DNA from: Acinetobacter lwoffii
GTDB lineage: Bacteria; Pseudomonadota; Gammaproteobacteria; Pseudomonadales; Moraxellaceae
Assembly: GCF_024129355.1 (NCBI RefSeq)
Contig: NZ_JAMXXP010000001.1
Location: forward strand, 186,001 to 250,000
Reading direction: 5' to 3'
DNA: 64,000 nt
This document shows, one piece after another, positions 25,456-34,602 of the stretch (positions are counted from its first letter, which is position 1; the number at the start of each line of letters is the position of its first letter). A model generated the notes under the pieces. The model was given only the letters and a program-made list of their open reading frames with translations, searched no databases and was not told the DNA's origin. The position numbers were made by a program, and so were the translations under genes.

Positions 25456-27075
25456 ATGTCTTTTTATTCTCCACAAACGTCAGACATTCAAGGTCAGCAG
25501 GTTGAATTAAAAGCCCTTAATGCTGTTGATGTTCAAGTGAAATACCGCGATACATCCGGCTCAAACTCGGCAACTCATACCGTGACGGCAAACAAACTCA
25601 AGCTGGATTTATCCTCCGGTTTTGATGAGCAAATTCTGACAGGCTCAGCCCGATTTAAGGTGGGCGCTGATACCTTTCTGGATCGTACTGGCTTGCTGTA
25701 TCGCAATGTGAATCCGGCGAATAACAGCGGGATTCAGTCTGGTGTGATCCAGTATGGTACCGGTATTGTTGAAATCGACTCATGGACACCGAATGCAGAG
25801 AACACGATTACTCTGGAATCCTTGACCACTACAACTGACTTGTTGCCAGTCAATAAGATCAGCTTTAGAACGCCGATCATGCCAATCCGGCCACAATCAT
25901 TAACTGTGGTTGTAGGTACCATTGAATTCGGCCAGCTTACACTAACCGCTGATGAGAATGGGGTGATTGAAACCAGTCGGGCGCATGGTCAGGTCAATTG
26001 GGATAATGGCTTTGTAACGATTTACTTTTATACCAAAACCAAAATCACTGAGGCCAATCGAGCAGAGATTGAGGCCAAAGACTGGTATGACCCTTTACTT
26101 GAATATCAGGAAGGTCTGGACACTTATATCAATGTTCCGGTCTGGGTGGATGCTTCATCCGTGCGCTATAACGCAGTGGCTTATACCTACATTCCGCTAG
26201 ATTCAGAAATTCTAGGGTTGTCTGCGACACGTTTGCCAATTGATGGTCGGGTACCGATTTTCAGGGTGGGTGGCATCGGGATTGTCAGCTCAAGCAAAGC
26301 ACAAGAGCTGCCCAGTGCAATTGCAGGTACCACATACGATCTGAATGATCAGCGTATTTCATGGGCAGAACTTGAGGATACTAACGGAACAAAAGTAGCT
26401 TTCGATCTATACACTGTTGATTATGACTATGGTCGCGTGACGCTCGGGGGTGACTTTGTGATGGGTAATCTGGTTGCGCCGCTAACAATCAAGTATCGCT
26501 ATCAAGACATGGGCTTGATCCGTGATGTGCAGATTAATGGCCAACTAACCTTTACCAAACCTTTAACCCATAACTATGATGCGGTCGATACCATTGTCGG
26601 ATCTGCTTTGGTGGTTGGTGATATGCAGGCACGCTATACACGAAAGTTTGTACAACAGGCTTGGAGTAGTGTATGGAATGATGAGCCAACAGGATCGGCA
26701 ATTTCAGCGAATTTTAATGATTCACTTTATCCGATTCAAATCACGAATAAGGGTGCAATTCAAGAGCGATGGGCGATTGTTTTTACAGGTCCAGAAAGCT
26801 TCTACTGTGTTGGTGAGTATACAGGTCGCTTAACGCTTACAGGGTCAGTCAGTACAGACTATGCACCGATAAACCCAGTGACTGGCGTAGCGTATTTCAC
26901 CATTAAAAAAGAGGGCTGGGGTGCAGGGTGGGCCAATGGTAACGTCTTGCGCTTCAACACGATTGCAGCAAACTTTCCAGTCTGGGTGATTCGTACCGTC
27001 AAACAGTCAGAACCTGCAGTATTGTCAGATCAGTTCCAGATCATGCTACGTGGCGACATTGACCGCGTTGTTTAA
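25456..27075 (+). CDS. Tail protein, related to the preceding one
   Basis: A 539-residue beta-rich protein. It contains the same G-x-I/V-x-Y/W-x-x-G motif as its neighbour (about nt 25741 and 25987). The N-terminal MSFYSPQTSDIQGQQVELKA and the DNGFVTIYF and YDYGRVTLGGDFV strands point to a tail-tip component. Probably part of the same assembly as the upstream protein. Confidence 0.62.
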   Translation: MSFYSPQTSDIQGQQVELKALNAVDVQVKYRDTSGSNSATHTVTANKLKLDLSSGFDEQILTGSARFKVGADTFLDRTGLLYRNVNPANNSGIQSGVIQYGTGIVEIDSWTPNAENTITLESLTTTTDLLPVNKISFRTPIMPIRPQSLTVVVGTIEFGQLTLTADENGVIETSRAHGQVNWDNGFVTIYFYTKTKITEANRAEIEAKDWYDPLLEYQEGLDTYINVPVWVDASSVRYNAVAYTYIPLDSEILGLSATRLPIDGRVPIFRVGGIGIVSSSKAQELPSAIAGTTYDLNDQRISWAELEDTNGTKVAFDLYTVDYDYGRVTLGGDFVMGNLVAPLTIKYRYQDMGLIRDVQINGQLTFTKPLTHNYDAVDTIVGSALVVGDMQARYTRKFVQQAWSSVWNDEPTGSAISANFNDSLYPIQITNKGAIQERWAIVFTGPESFYCVGEYTGRLTLTGSVSTDYAPINPVTGVAYFTIKKEGWGAGWANGNVLRFNTIAANFPVWVIRTVKQSEPAVLSDQFQIMLRGDIDRVV

Positions 27076-27105
27076 AAGACCGGGTAATTAAAAAAGTTAA
27101 ATCAC

Positions 27106-27133
27106 ATATGGCCGCTCTATGCGGTCTTTTTAT
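27106..27133 (+). terminator. Hairpin terminator
   Basis: GGCCGC-TCTAT-GCGGTC followed by five T, between two tail genes. Confidence 0.6.
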
Positions 27134-27145
27134 GAGTAAATAAAA

Positions 27146-28393
27146 ATGGCAATGAAGCAGACAAAAACAAAACTGTTTGATTTTTCAGACACTGGTTTGG
27201 ATTTTAGCCCTGGTTCTAAAAATCTATTTCCGGACAGATTTAAAAAGATGTTGGCACTGGGTTATAACGAGCAGACAGTAACAAGTGTTGCGGTGGCAGG
27301 AAATCAGGTTACTTTTGCCTATGGTGGTACACACGGTTATGCATCGGATCGAGTTTTAAAAATAGATTCAGGCGCTTTATCGTTAATTAATGGTGGTGAA
27401 TTCTGGATTGATTCGGTCACTACAAATACCGTCACATTCACGCTTGATGGCGCACCAACTTCAATTGCTGGAAATTTCACAACTAAGGTTGCACCGCTTG
27501 GGTATGAGCTGCTATTTGAACAACCTTATGTTCATCTTTATAAGTTTAAGGCTTTGGATGGCTCGGACTTGTTTTTACGTCTCGTTTTTCAGGCGAATGC
27601 AGAACACCGCAATGTTGTACTGGTGTGCATTGGTAAAACCGCCAATATAGCAACTGGTGTGATTACCGATGTAAATGCTCAAACAGAAACACGTGAAGCC
27701 ACAACACATACAGCAAATATCTCAAAATGGGAATTCACTGTCGGCCTAAACAGCAATCAAAATAATTGGACTTATGCTCAAGGAAGCAATACATATCGTA
27801 AAGCAAATGTTGTGGGTAGTGCTTATCACTTATCAATCTTCACAAACACCGGCTACACATCGGGAGATAATATTTCGTATGCCATAGTCAACGGATTTTA
27901 TCCGTTAATTGATATTGGCTATGATTTACTTAAGTACCCTGTTGTGTTTGGTTATACCTTTGGCTTAGCATCTGGCGCACCCACTGGTGGTGGTGCAATT
28001 AACTATACAAACTATTTGCGTGGAATGTGTGGAAATATCGCGGTAAAAATGGTAGTTGAAAGCTCGAATTCCAACAAAACCGTTGCTACACCGCAAGCGA
28101 CAAATACTTACTTACCTGTCAATATTGATGCATTCAATACTACAACGACTGAGCCAATAGCCATCTATGATTATTCAACAGGGCAATTTTTAGGATATAT
28201 CGAGCCGAATTGCTTGATGTGTGTAAAGTGTGGGACAACTAGCTACTTAAGCCCATTGGCACAAAATACCCCATCTATTCAGCGGGATGTTGAGCAGGAT
28301 GTGCTTTGTCCAACACATTGTATCTCCTCATACTCAAGTTTACAAAATGCGTGGTTTTGTACATCTCCTATTGATGAGGTGAAATATGTTTAA
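27146..28393 (+). CDS. Tail-region protein of unknown function
   Basis: A 415-residue protein with a beta-rich middle (residues about 60-270) and a C-terminal part with several Cys (CLMCVKCG near 353 and two later Cys pairs, near 384 and 398). The cysteines suggest a metal-bound or disulfide-locked C-terminal domain. The position fits a receptor-binding or tail-tip protein, but no family is recognised. Overlaps the next gene by eight bases. Confidence 0.6.
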   Translation: MAMKQTKTKLFDFSDTGLDFSPGSKNLFPDRFKKMLALGYNEQTVTSVAVAGNQVTFAYGGTHGYASDRVLKIDSGALSLINGGEFWIDSVTTNTVTFTLDGAPTSIAGNFTTKVAPLGYELLFEQPYVHLYKFKALDGSDLFLRLVFQANAEHRNVVLVCIGKTANIATGVITDVNAQTETREATTHTANISKWEFTVGLNSNQNNWTYAQGSNTYRKANVVGSAYHLSIFTNTGYTSGDNISYAIVNGFYPLIDIGYDLLKYPVVFGYTFGLASGAPTGGGAINYTNYLRGMCGNIAVKMVVESSNSNKTVATPQATNTYLPVNIDAFNTTTTEPIAIYDYSTGQFLGYIEPNCLMCVKCGTTSYLSPLAQNTPSIQRDVEQDVLCPTHCISSYSSLQNAWFCTSPIDEVKYV

Positions 28394-28742
28394 GTTGGCA
28401 CGTTATTTTTTTGGGGGATATATAGCTAATCCTGAGAAGCTACAAGCAAAAAAAGCAAAAGTGATTCGCTTTAATCCTAAAAAAATACTTGTAGTTTCTG
28501 CCAGTTGGCAGGGGTATGGAAGGATTAAAGGCACTACTAAAAAAGTAGGTGCAAACTTTTCACCAGTGCCTGTATGTGTATTTCGCAGAGATAGCCGTCA
28601 ATTGCTTTGGGAGGTTAAGTCCAAATCCGATGGTAGTTATGAGTTTAAAAATATTGCGAAAGGGCTTGAGTGTTTCGTGGTGGCTTTCGACCCAAACAAT
28701 CAATATAACGCAGTCATTCAGGACAAGGTGATCGCAAAATGA
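28386..28742 (+). CDS. Small tail protein with carboxypeptidase-regulatory-like fold
   Basis: A 118-residue protein. The C-terminal half (SDGSYEFKNIAKGLECFVVA and on) has the pattern of a transthyretin-like or carboxypeptidase-regulatory beta sandwich, often found in phage tail decorations. Its end overlaps the next gene (ATGA). Confidence 0.6.
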   Translation: MFKLARYFFGGYIANPEKLQAKKAKVIRFNPKKILVVSASWQGYGRIKGTTKKVGANFSPVPVCVFRRDSRQLLWEVKSKSDGSYEFKNIAKGLECFVVAFDPNNQYNAVIQDKVIAK

Positions 28743-29125
28743 GTAAAACATCAATCAACGCTCGGCTTGCCATGATTCAAGCTTTTGCCAGTTTTATGGA
28801 TAACGGTGGCCAAAGTGCTGCCGTTATTTTTTATGAGGGTGTGAAGCCAGTCAGCCCTGCGGTTGCAGCAGACTCAAACAATGCATTAGTCACTTTAGTA
28901 TTTCCCGAACCGTGTATTAAGGAAGTCACGCCAACTTATGTTGAATTTCATCCAACGGATACCGCCACTGTAATAAAGGCTGGTACTGCAACATGGGCGC
29001 GGATCTACAACGGTGCTGGTGAGGTCGCTACGGATCTGACAGTAGGTACAGATATTGCGTTGGCTAACACCAATTTAGCACTTGGTGGCACACTGGCCAT
29101 CACATCAATAAAACTCAGACCTTAA
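28739..29125 (+). CDS. Tail protein of unknown function
   Basis: A 128-residue protein with a helical start and beta-rich remainder. The WARIYNGAGEVATDLTVGTD segment is typical of short phage tail proteins that follow fibre-like genes. Translation is coupled to the gene before it by ATGA. Confidence 0.6.
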   Translation: MSKTSINARLAMIQAFASFMDNGGQSAAVIFYEGVKPVSPAVAADSNNALVTLVFPEPCIKEVTPTYVEFHPTDTATVIKAGTATWARIYNGAGEVATDLTVGTDIALANTNLALGGTLAITSIKLRP

Positions 29126-29141
29126 ATTAAAGGGTGCTCAT

Positions 29142-31229
29142 GTGGATTTTAAAAATAAGCTTGGCACCGTTGATGCTCACAACCTAAACCTAAACTTTAA
29201 GCCTGATAATGCTGATAGCCATAACATCATTCTAAATTTTGAGCATCTAGCTGATGGCTCGACCAATCTCAATTTTGGCGAAGATGTTTCTGCTGTAATC
29301 GATACTGTGCTTGATACCGGGTTTTCATTTGAGGTCACCGCAGTCTATGCGGATAGTGGTGCAAATACTGCGGTCATAGATACAGTGCTCGACACTGAAT
29401 TTAGCTTTGATGTTATTGCTGTATTCAGTGAAAATACTGATGTCATTGGTCAGCTCGATGCGGTTTTAGACACCAGTTTTAGCTTTGAAATCGAAGCGGT
29501 ATTTAGTGAAAACCTGTGCACGATTGATACCGTTTTAGATACTGAATTTCAATTTGAAGTTAAAGCGTTATTCGATATCAATCATCTGGTCGGTGTGTCT
29601 TATGGTTTTGACATGCGATACCAGAAGGCCATCACAGCCTTAAGCACTACAGAAATACCATGGGCCAAGCCAATCTTAAGAGTCTCAAAAGAGGCTCTTT
29701 TTTATGACCAAGGCTTGGTGATTTCAAATCAAGTGGATATTTGGCATGAGCAAGCAGGATTCTTAACCCGAGCAATTAGATCGCTACATGAGCAAGCCAC
29801 CGGTTTAAGTTCTGATGCATACATAATCTGGGAAGAAGGCGATAAGCGCTTTATTCATCAGCGTTACTTGCATGAAGAAACGTTCAAGCTGCGGCATAAC
29901 CGGGAAACGGTCTGGCAGGAAATGATCCGCCGGCGCAAGACTTTTACTTATTCACATGAAGTGGCTCAGGTGTTTGAGCACCGCTTTTCATTTGATTGGG
30001 ATAAAAGCCTCGAGATTGTTACCCAGTCAGATTTGCCTTGGGATAAAGCCAAAGCAATTCATTACCGCAAGCATCCGGTTTTGCCATGGCCAAAGCCTGA
30101 AACACCCAAATATGAAGGCAGCACAGATCTAAACTTTATCTGTCTTTGTCATGACGTTGATTCACATGATGTTGTTTTAAATTTTGGTGCAGATGACTGT
30201 ATTCCAGCACTGCCGAAAAGAAACTGGTGGTATTTCGTGAATACACTAATAGCCGAGCGATTAGATACCGGCGAGAAGATCAAAGTTATGGATGGTACAT
30301 ACAGTGCCAGCCGATCACAGTGGTGCTGGACCTATTCTGTGACAGTTGCTCACTCTGAAAAGGAAAAGCTGCAACCGATAGATGGGCAGCCGGTGATTCT
30401 TAAAGTCATGATCAATGGATTTGAGCATCATATTTTATTGGAAGATCCAGAAGAGACCCGACGCTTTGCCAGTGTGCTTTACACTTACCCAGGCCGAAGT
30501 GTGACAGCTTTGAATTCTGACAAGTACGCACCTTCACGCTCATTTATTCAGGACAATGAACGAACCTCTGTACAGTTGGTGCAGGCTGAACTGGATCGAG
30601 CCAATGCAGATACAGCTCTGGATTGGAAACTGATTGATGAGTTGGGCTGGATCGTACCTACTGAAAGCCTGAGTTATGCAGAACTGGCACCAATTGATGC
30701 AATAAAGCAGGTTGTTGATGCAGGTGGTGGCTTTATCTATAGCCAGAAAGCGCGCAATACACTGACCATTTTACCCCGCTACCAGAAAGGTTATTGGGAT
30801 ACGATGACAGTAGATGATTACGACATTCTGCTATCTGAAAGCCTGGTCATGCAGCAGAACATCAAGCAGAATGATGAATATGTCGCGGATTTTAATGCCA
30901 TTACCGTGGTGAATAGTCGCAGCGGTGAGAGTCTAAAAGTACAGCAGCGAGGAACCTCGGGTGATGTGCCGTTAGAGACAGTCACGGGTCCACTATTTAA
31001 TGTAGTGTCAGGTGCCAGTTTCGGCAAAAATGAACTGGTCAAAGCCAATATTCAGGAGCTGCACACTTTCTCAGATATTCCGGTCAGTCAGGAAATTGGC
31101 GAGATGTTACCCGGAAAAACCATCGCTTTTAATGGCCAGTGGTGGGGCGTAATTGATTCGGTATCAGGTAGCTTTTCACACGAAAAGGTCAATGAAACCA
31201 TTAGCGTGGAGCGTATCAGCCGTGACTAA
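29142..31229 (+). CDS. Putative tail hub protein with tandem repeats
   Basis: A 695-residue protein starting at GTG 29142. Residues about 48-145 contain four copies of a roughly 25-residue repeat with core IDTVLDTxFSFEV. Flanking it, the word DSHNIILNF (near 26) recurs as DSHDVVLNF (near 345). The C-terminal 330 residues look like a tail-hub domain (KRNWWYFVN, YTYPGRSVTALNSD, VNSRSGESL). The N-terminal repeats may present variable surface or bind other tip proteins. Confidence 0.68.
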   Translation: MDFKNKLGTVDAHNLNLNFKPDNADSHNIILNFEHLADGSTNLNFGEDVSAVIDTVLDTGFSFEVTAVYADSGANTAVIDTVLDTEFSFDVIAVFSENTDVIGQLDAVLDTSFSFEIEAVFSENLCTIDTVLDTEFQFEVKALFDINHLVGVSYGFDMRYQKAITALSTTEIPWAKPILRVSKEALFYDQGLVISNQVDIWHEQAGFLTRAIRSLHEQATGLSSDAYIIWEEGDKRFIHQRYLHEETFKLRHNRETVWQEMIRRRKTFTYSHEVAQVFEHRFSFDWDKSLEIVTQSDLPWDKAKAIHYRKHPVLPWPKPETPKYEGSTDLNFICLCHDVDSHDVVLNFGADDCIPALPKRNWWYFVNTLIAERLDTGEKIKVMDGTYSASRSQWCWTYSVTVAHSEKEKLQPIDGQPVILKVMINGFEHHILLEDPEETRRFASVLYTYPGRSVTALNSDKYAPSRSFIQDNERTSVQLVQAELDRANADTALDWKLIDELGWIVPTESLSYAELAPIDAIKQVVDAGGGFIYSQKARNTLTILPRYQKGYWDTMTVDDYDILLSESLVMQQNIKQNDEYVADFNAITVVNSRSGESLKVQQRGTSGDVPLETVTGPLFNVVSGASFGKNELVKANIQELHTFSDIPVSQEIGEMLPGKTIAFNGQWWGVIDSVSGSFSHEKVNETISVERISRD

Positions 31230-31455
31230 TCCTTTATTTGAACTGCGGAAGCTTTTAAATCCTACCCATGCTGAGTACATCGGCACCATTACTTCAGTGA
31301 AGCACCCAGAATACCGGGTACAGCTTGATGGAGGATCCGGTCCAGTACTTTGCACATCCGGCACAGCTTATAACCTGGGTGCCAGAGTATTTGTTTCCAA
31401 TCAAGTGATCCTGCGACCAGCACCCACTGGCCAGCACTCAGAAATAGAAGTCTAA
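31222..31455 (+). CDS. Small tail-tip protein
   Basis: A 77-residue beta-rich protein with an OB-like pattern (EYIGTITSVKHPEYRVQLDGG and on), as in small tail-spike or hub proteins. I chose GTG 31222, which overlaps the previous stop and has GGAG upstream; no ATG is suitably placed. Followed by a terminator. Confidence 0.6.
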   Translation: MTNPLFELRKLLNPTHAEYIGTITSVKHPEYRVQLDGGSGPVLCTSGTAYNLGARVFVSNQVILRPAPTGQHSEIEV

Positions 31456-31469
31456 ACTCAACCAAATAA

Positions 31470-31495
31470 CAGCACCTTTTTAGGTGCTTTTTTAT
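31470..31495 (+). terminator. Terminator ending the tail operon
   Basis: AGCACC-TTTTT-GGTGCT-type stem followed by six T and ATTGCC, between tail and lysis genes. Confidence 0.75.
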
Positions 31496-31535
31496 TGCCA
31501 AAAAATAGGGGTATGTATGACTAAAGGGGATGTAT

Positions 31536-31862
31536 ATGGACTTTCTTAGTCAAGTATTGGAAAGCATAAAGAACCATTCACACATCCTTTTTACAGGTGT
31601 GCTGGGTGCAACTTTTGGCTTTCTATTAAGCAAGGAGCCAACCCGGGATCGCTGGATAGGATTCTTTGCCGGCTTCATTTTATGTGTGGTCTTTGCTAAA
31701 CCGGCAAGTTTATTTCTTGCTAGCGGTAACTACCCAGAACTATTTGGTTTCATTCTGGGCGCTGCTGGTAAAAGTACAGCTGAAGCATTGCTGAGTTTGG
31801 CTCGATCAAGAGTTCTTGGTTTAGTCAAAAAGGAGAATGAAGATGCTGCTAATCATAAGTAA
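31536..31862 (+). CDS. Putative holin
   Basis: A 108-residue membrane protein with two or three hydrophobic helices (about 18-32, 42-66 and 70-84) and a charged C-terminus, right before the endolysin. ATG 31536 has AAAGGGGA at proper spacing. It resembles phage holins of class I in size and layout. Holins form the lethal hole in the inner membrane that releases the endolysin. Confidence 0.68.
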   Translation: MDFLSQVLESIKNHSHILFTGVLGATFGFLLSKEPTRDRWIGFFAGFILCVVFAKPASLFLASGNYPELFGFILGAAGKSTAEALLSLARSRVLGLVKKENEDAANHK

Positions 31863-32139
31863 GACGGCATTGGTATTGTTTATATTTTCGTTTGCAATCA
31901 TGGCATTTCATCCAAAAATCCAGCTCCCAAAACACATCGATTTTCTATTGGTGTTGTCGATCCTTTTTGGGGCAGCACTTTTTGTTAAAGATGAGTATTC
32001 GCCCAGTCCAGCTGGAACCCTTTTTTACACCACGGTAAGCATTTTATTCGCACTATTTACCCGACAACTCTATATTTGGGGTAAGGGTGGTGCACGTCCT
32101 AAATTTTTTAATACGGATAAAGATGGTGACAACCCATGA
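31843..32139 (+). CDS. Second small membrane protein of the lysis cassette
   Basis: A 98-residue protein with three hydrophobic helices (about 4-22, 33-48, 59-75). ATG 31843 is seven bases after AAGGAG; ATG 31837 is too close. It overlaps both neighbours, so its expression is coupled to holin and endolysin. It may be an antiholin or a second holin; which one cannot be told. Confidence 0.62.
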   Translation: MLLIISKTALVLFIFSFAIMAFHPKIQLPKHIDFLLVLSILFGAALFVKDEYSPSPAGTLFYTTVSILFALFTRQLYIWGKGGARPKFFNTDKDGDNP

Positions 32140-32711
32140 AACATATTTTTGATTTCTTGCGAAAGATTAGCGGCGGCAAACTCACCCAGAAACAGGTTGA
32201 TGCTGCTGACAAACTGATTGCAACTGCTTACGATGATGTCACCAGTATGCTGGGTATCGCTACGGATGAAATGAGCATCAGCCCAAGTGGTATTGATCTG
32301 ATCCGTAATTTTGAAAGCCTACGGCTCAATGCCTATGATGATGGCGTGGGGGTATGGACCATTGGTTATGGCACCACAAAATACCTAAATGGTATTCGTG
32401 TCAAAAAAGGGGATACCTGCACACTGGAACAAGCCAAAAGCTACATGCAACATGACTTGAAAAAATTCGAGCAAACCGTCAATAGCGCAGTCAATGTTCC
32501 GATCAATCAGAATCAGTTTGATGCCTTGGTTTCATTGGCCTATAACATTGGACCTACCGCATTTGAAGAATCCACTTTGGTCAAAAGGCTGAATGAGAAA
32601 AATTATAAGGCGGCAGCTGATCAATTTGGCTTATGGGTAAATGCTCGTGGCAAACGCCTGCAAGGTCTGGTGAATCGCAGGAAAATTGAAATGGAGTTAT
32701 TTTTAAAATGA
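32136..32711 (+). CDS. Endolysin (GH24 lysozyme)
   Basis: A 191-residue T4-type lysozyme. The catalytic Glu60 lies in IRNFESLRL, followed by AYDDGVGVWTIGYGTT with Asp68 and Thr80 or Thr81 in the expected positions. No signal peptide; a helical 40-residue N-terminal extension precedes the domain. It degrades peptidoglycan after holin action. Overlaps both neighbours by four bases. Confidence 0.92.
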   Translation: MKHIFDFLRKISGGKLTQKQVDAADKLIATAYDDVTSMLGIATDEMSISPSGIDLIRNFESLRLNAYDDGVGVWTIGYGTTKYLNGIRVKKGDTCTLEQAKSYMQHDLKKFEQTVNSAVNVPINQNQFDALVSLAYNIGPTAFEESTLVKRLNEKNYKAAADQFGLWVNARGKRLQGLVNRRKIEMELFLK

Positions 32712-33082
32712 CTCTAAATCTATTATGGAAATACAAACACTGGATCGCAATTGCGGTCTTTTTCTTTTTATGGCTAGGGCAAGTTGCTTACACCAATCAC
32801 TTAAGCGGAAAGCTGCGCAAGGCTGGTGAACAATGCACAGTAAAAATTCAAGAGATAGAACAAAAACATCTCAAGGCTCTGGCTGAAAAACAAAATCAAA
32901 TTAACCAGATGAGTTCCGATTATGAAGCAACAAGATCAGAGCAACGTGTGCAGGTCGAAACGGTTACACGTGAAGTGCAAAAGATCATTGATCGTCCTGT
33001 GTATCTCAACCATTGCTTTGATGATGATGGCGTGTCAGCCATCAACTCACTTATCACCAGTGATACCAGCAAACCTCCTTGA
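32708..33082 (+). CDS. Rz-like inner membrane spanin
   Basis: A 124-residue protein with an N-terminal anchor (IAIAVFFFLWLGQVAYT) and a long periplasmic coiled coil of Gln, Glu, Lys and Arg. Size, topology and place after the endolysin match Rz. It works with the overlapping lipoprotein gene to fuse inner and outer membranes in the last lysis step. Confidence 0.78.
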   Translation: MTLNLLWKYKHWIAIAVFFFLWLGQVAYTNHLSGKLRKAGEQCTVKIQEIEQKHLKALAEKQNQINQMSSDYEATRSEQRVQVETVTREVQKIIDRPVYLNHCFDDDGVSAINSLITSDTSKPP

Positions 33083-33212
33083 GCCCTGTCCTGATTTGCA
33101 AAAGCTGGAATCAGGGCAGGGTAAGGTTGCTTTAGTCTGGTCTATTGATGTAGTGGCTAAATATAACGACTGCAAAGCGCGTCATGCTGCAATTGTGAAA
33201 ACCATTAGATAA
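32922..33212 (+). CDS. Rz1-like outer membrane spanin, overlapping Rz
   Basis: A reading frame in another phase, half inside Rz and extending beyond it. It contains a signal sequence (SLIVLCISTIALMMMAC) with a lipobox Cys, followed by a short Pro-containing periplasmic segment and EPCPDL, as in Rz1 proteins. The start is unsure: ATG 32922 leaves a long polar leader, while GTG 32970 gives an 80-residue protein with a compact signal peptide and is preferred by topology. Confidence 0.75.
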   Translation: MKQQDQSNVCRSKRLHVKCKRSLIVLCISTIALMMMACQPSTHLSPVIPANLLEPCPDLQKLESGQGKVALVWSIDVVAKYNDCKARHAAIVKTIR

Positions 33213-33253
33213 AACTGAATGATTCACCAGAAAGCAATATTCCAATAAAATAG

Positions 33254-33285
33254 ATAAATGCCTTCATTTGAGGGCATTGTTTATC
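33254..33285 (+). terminator. Hairpin after lysis genes
   Basis: AATGCC and GGGCATT stem around TTCATTTGA, followed by a weak T-rich tract. It lies between the lysis cassette and the convergent umuC gene. Confidence 0.5.
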
Positions 33286-33306
33286 ATTAAAATAAGTAAT
33301 TAGTTG

Positions 33307-34602
33307 TTAATTAATCCTCAGGATCCCCTCCCAACTAAAATAGTTCTGAGTCAGATTTTGTCTGGCCATTGCCCATGTTCGACCATGCATTTTGCATGGA
33401 CCAATTGCTATTTTCTTATCTCCAAATCTCACCTTAACCTGTTCAAGGGCAGATTGAAGTTTCTCATTCTTCTCTATTTGAGTACTATCAGATAGAAGGT
33501 CATATATGTATGTCGATTTTGGCTCAATTGCAGTCAAAATTACACCGCATTTCTTAAACTCGATTCCTTCTTGAAACAGCTCATTCATTCGCTTCATTAC
33601 AGCCCGGTTCATGACGGCAGCACAATCAGTCGGCTCAGCAAATCCGATATTGATCGACTTGTTATAGAAAGGTCTGTTCTTGTCAAAAGGATTGGACTGG
33701 GCAAAAGCAATCACACAACCACAAAGAGATTCATCTTCTCTTAACCGCTTAACAGCGTTCTGCAGATAACCACTCATTGCCTCAGATAATGATTGGATAT
33801 CTATTACCCGTGCGCCAAATGAGCGTGATGAAATGATTTGCTTCTTGGTTGGCGCAGCCTGCTCAAGTTCGATACATGAAATCCCTTGCAGTTCCATGAC
33901 AGTCCTCTGCACGACCACTGAAAACAGTTTTCCCATTTGATGTGGATTAGAGGTGGCTAAATCAAGAACAGTATTAATACCTAAGCCTTTTAGTTTTTTA
34001 CTATGCTGACGACCAACTCCCCAGACTTCGGAAACATCAATCAAACTCGAAAAATAATCTCGGTGCTTCGGATCCATAGAAACCAGATCACAAACCCCAT
34101 TAAAGCGTTTAGCCTTTTTAGCCATATGATTGGCAAGCTTTGCTTCGGTTTTTGATCGACCAATACCAACACAAACCGGTAATCCGATCCACTGCAAGAT
34201 CCGCTGTCGCATATTTTGCGCATATTCAACCAGGTCATAATTTTCAGAATAGGCAGTAAGCTTTAAAAAGCACTCATCAATCGAATAAACTTCCTGCTCA
34301 CCTGGCGCCACGTAATCAGCCAGAATCGAATGGAAACGTTGAGACATTTCAGCATACAAAGCATAGTTACTCGAAAGTACCTGTACATTATGTTTTTCGA
34401 CAATATCCCTAACCTGGAATAGGGGAACACCCATCTTAATACCAAGATCTTTTGCTTCTTGGGAACGTGCAACTGCACAGCCGTCGTTATTTGAAAGAAC
34501 AATGACCGGCACATCTTTAAGTTTAGGATTAAATAGGCGCTCACAGCTTACATAGCAATTATTTACATCAATGAGCGCGTATATTTCATTGTTATAGCTC
34601 AT
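33307..34602 (-). CDS. umuC: UmuC-like Y-family DNA polymerase
   Basis: A 431-residue translesion polymerase, full length for UmuC. The catalytic acidic residues lie in [12 protein letters not shown] (Asp12) and YSIDECFL (near residue 107), with the [10 protein letters not shown] fingers motif between them and helix-hairpin-helix elements near 190 ([19 protein letters not shown]). It would copy damaged DNA with low fidelity. Its start overlaps the umuD stop, forming a umuDC operon carried by the prophage. Confidence 0.93.
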   Translation of the reverse strand: MSYNNEIYALIDVNNCYVSCERLFNPKLKDVPVIVLSNNDGCAVARSQEAKDLGIKMGVPLFQVRDIVEKHNVQVLSSNYALYAEMSQRFHSILADYVAPGEQEVYSIDECFLKLTAYSENYDLVEYAQNMRQRILQWIGLPVCVGIGRSKTEAKLANHMAKKAKRFNGVCDLVSMDPKHRDYFSSLIDVSEVWGVGRQHSKKLKGLGINTVLDLATSNPHQMGKLFSVVVQRTVMELQGISCIELEQAAPTKKQIISSRSFGARVIDIQSLSEAMSGYLQNAVKRLREDESLCGCVIAFAQSNPFDKNRPFYNKSINIGFAEPTDCAAVMNRAVMKRMNELFQEGIEFKKCGVILTAIEPKSTYIYDLLSDSTQIEKNEKLQSALEQVKVRFGDKKIAIGPCKMHGRTWAMARQNLTQNYFSWEGILRIN

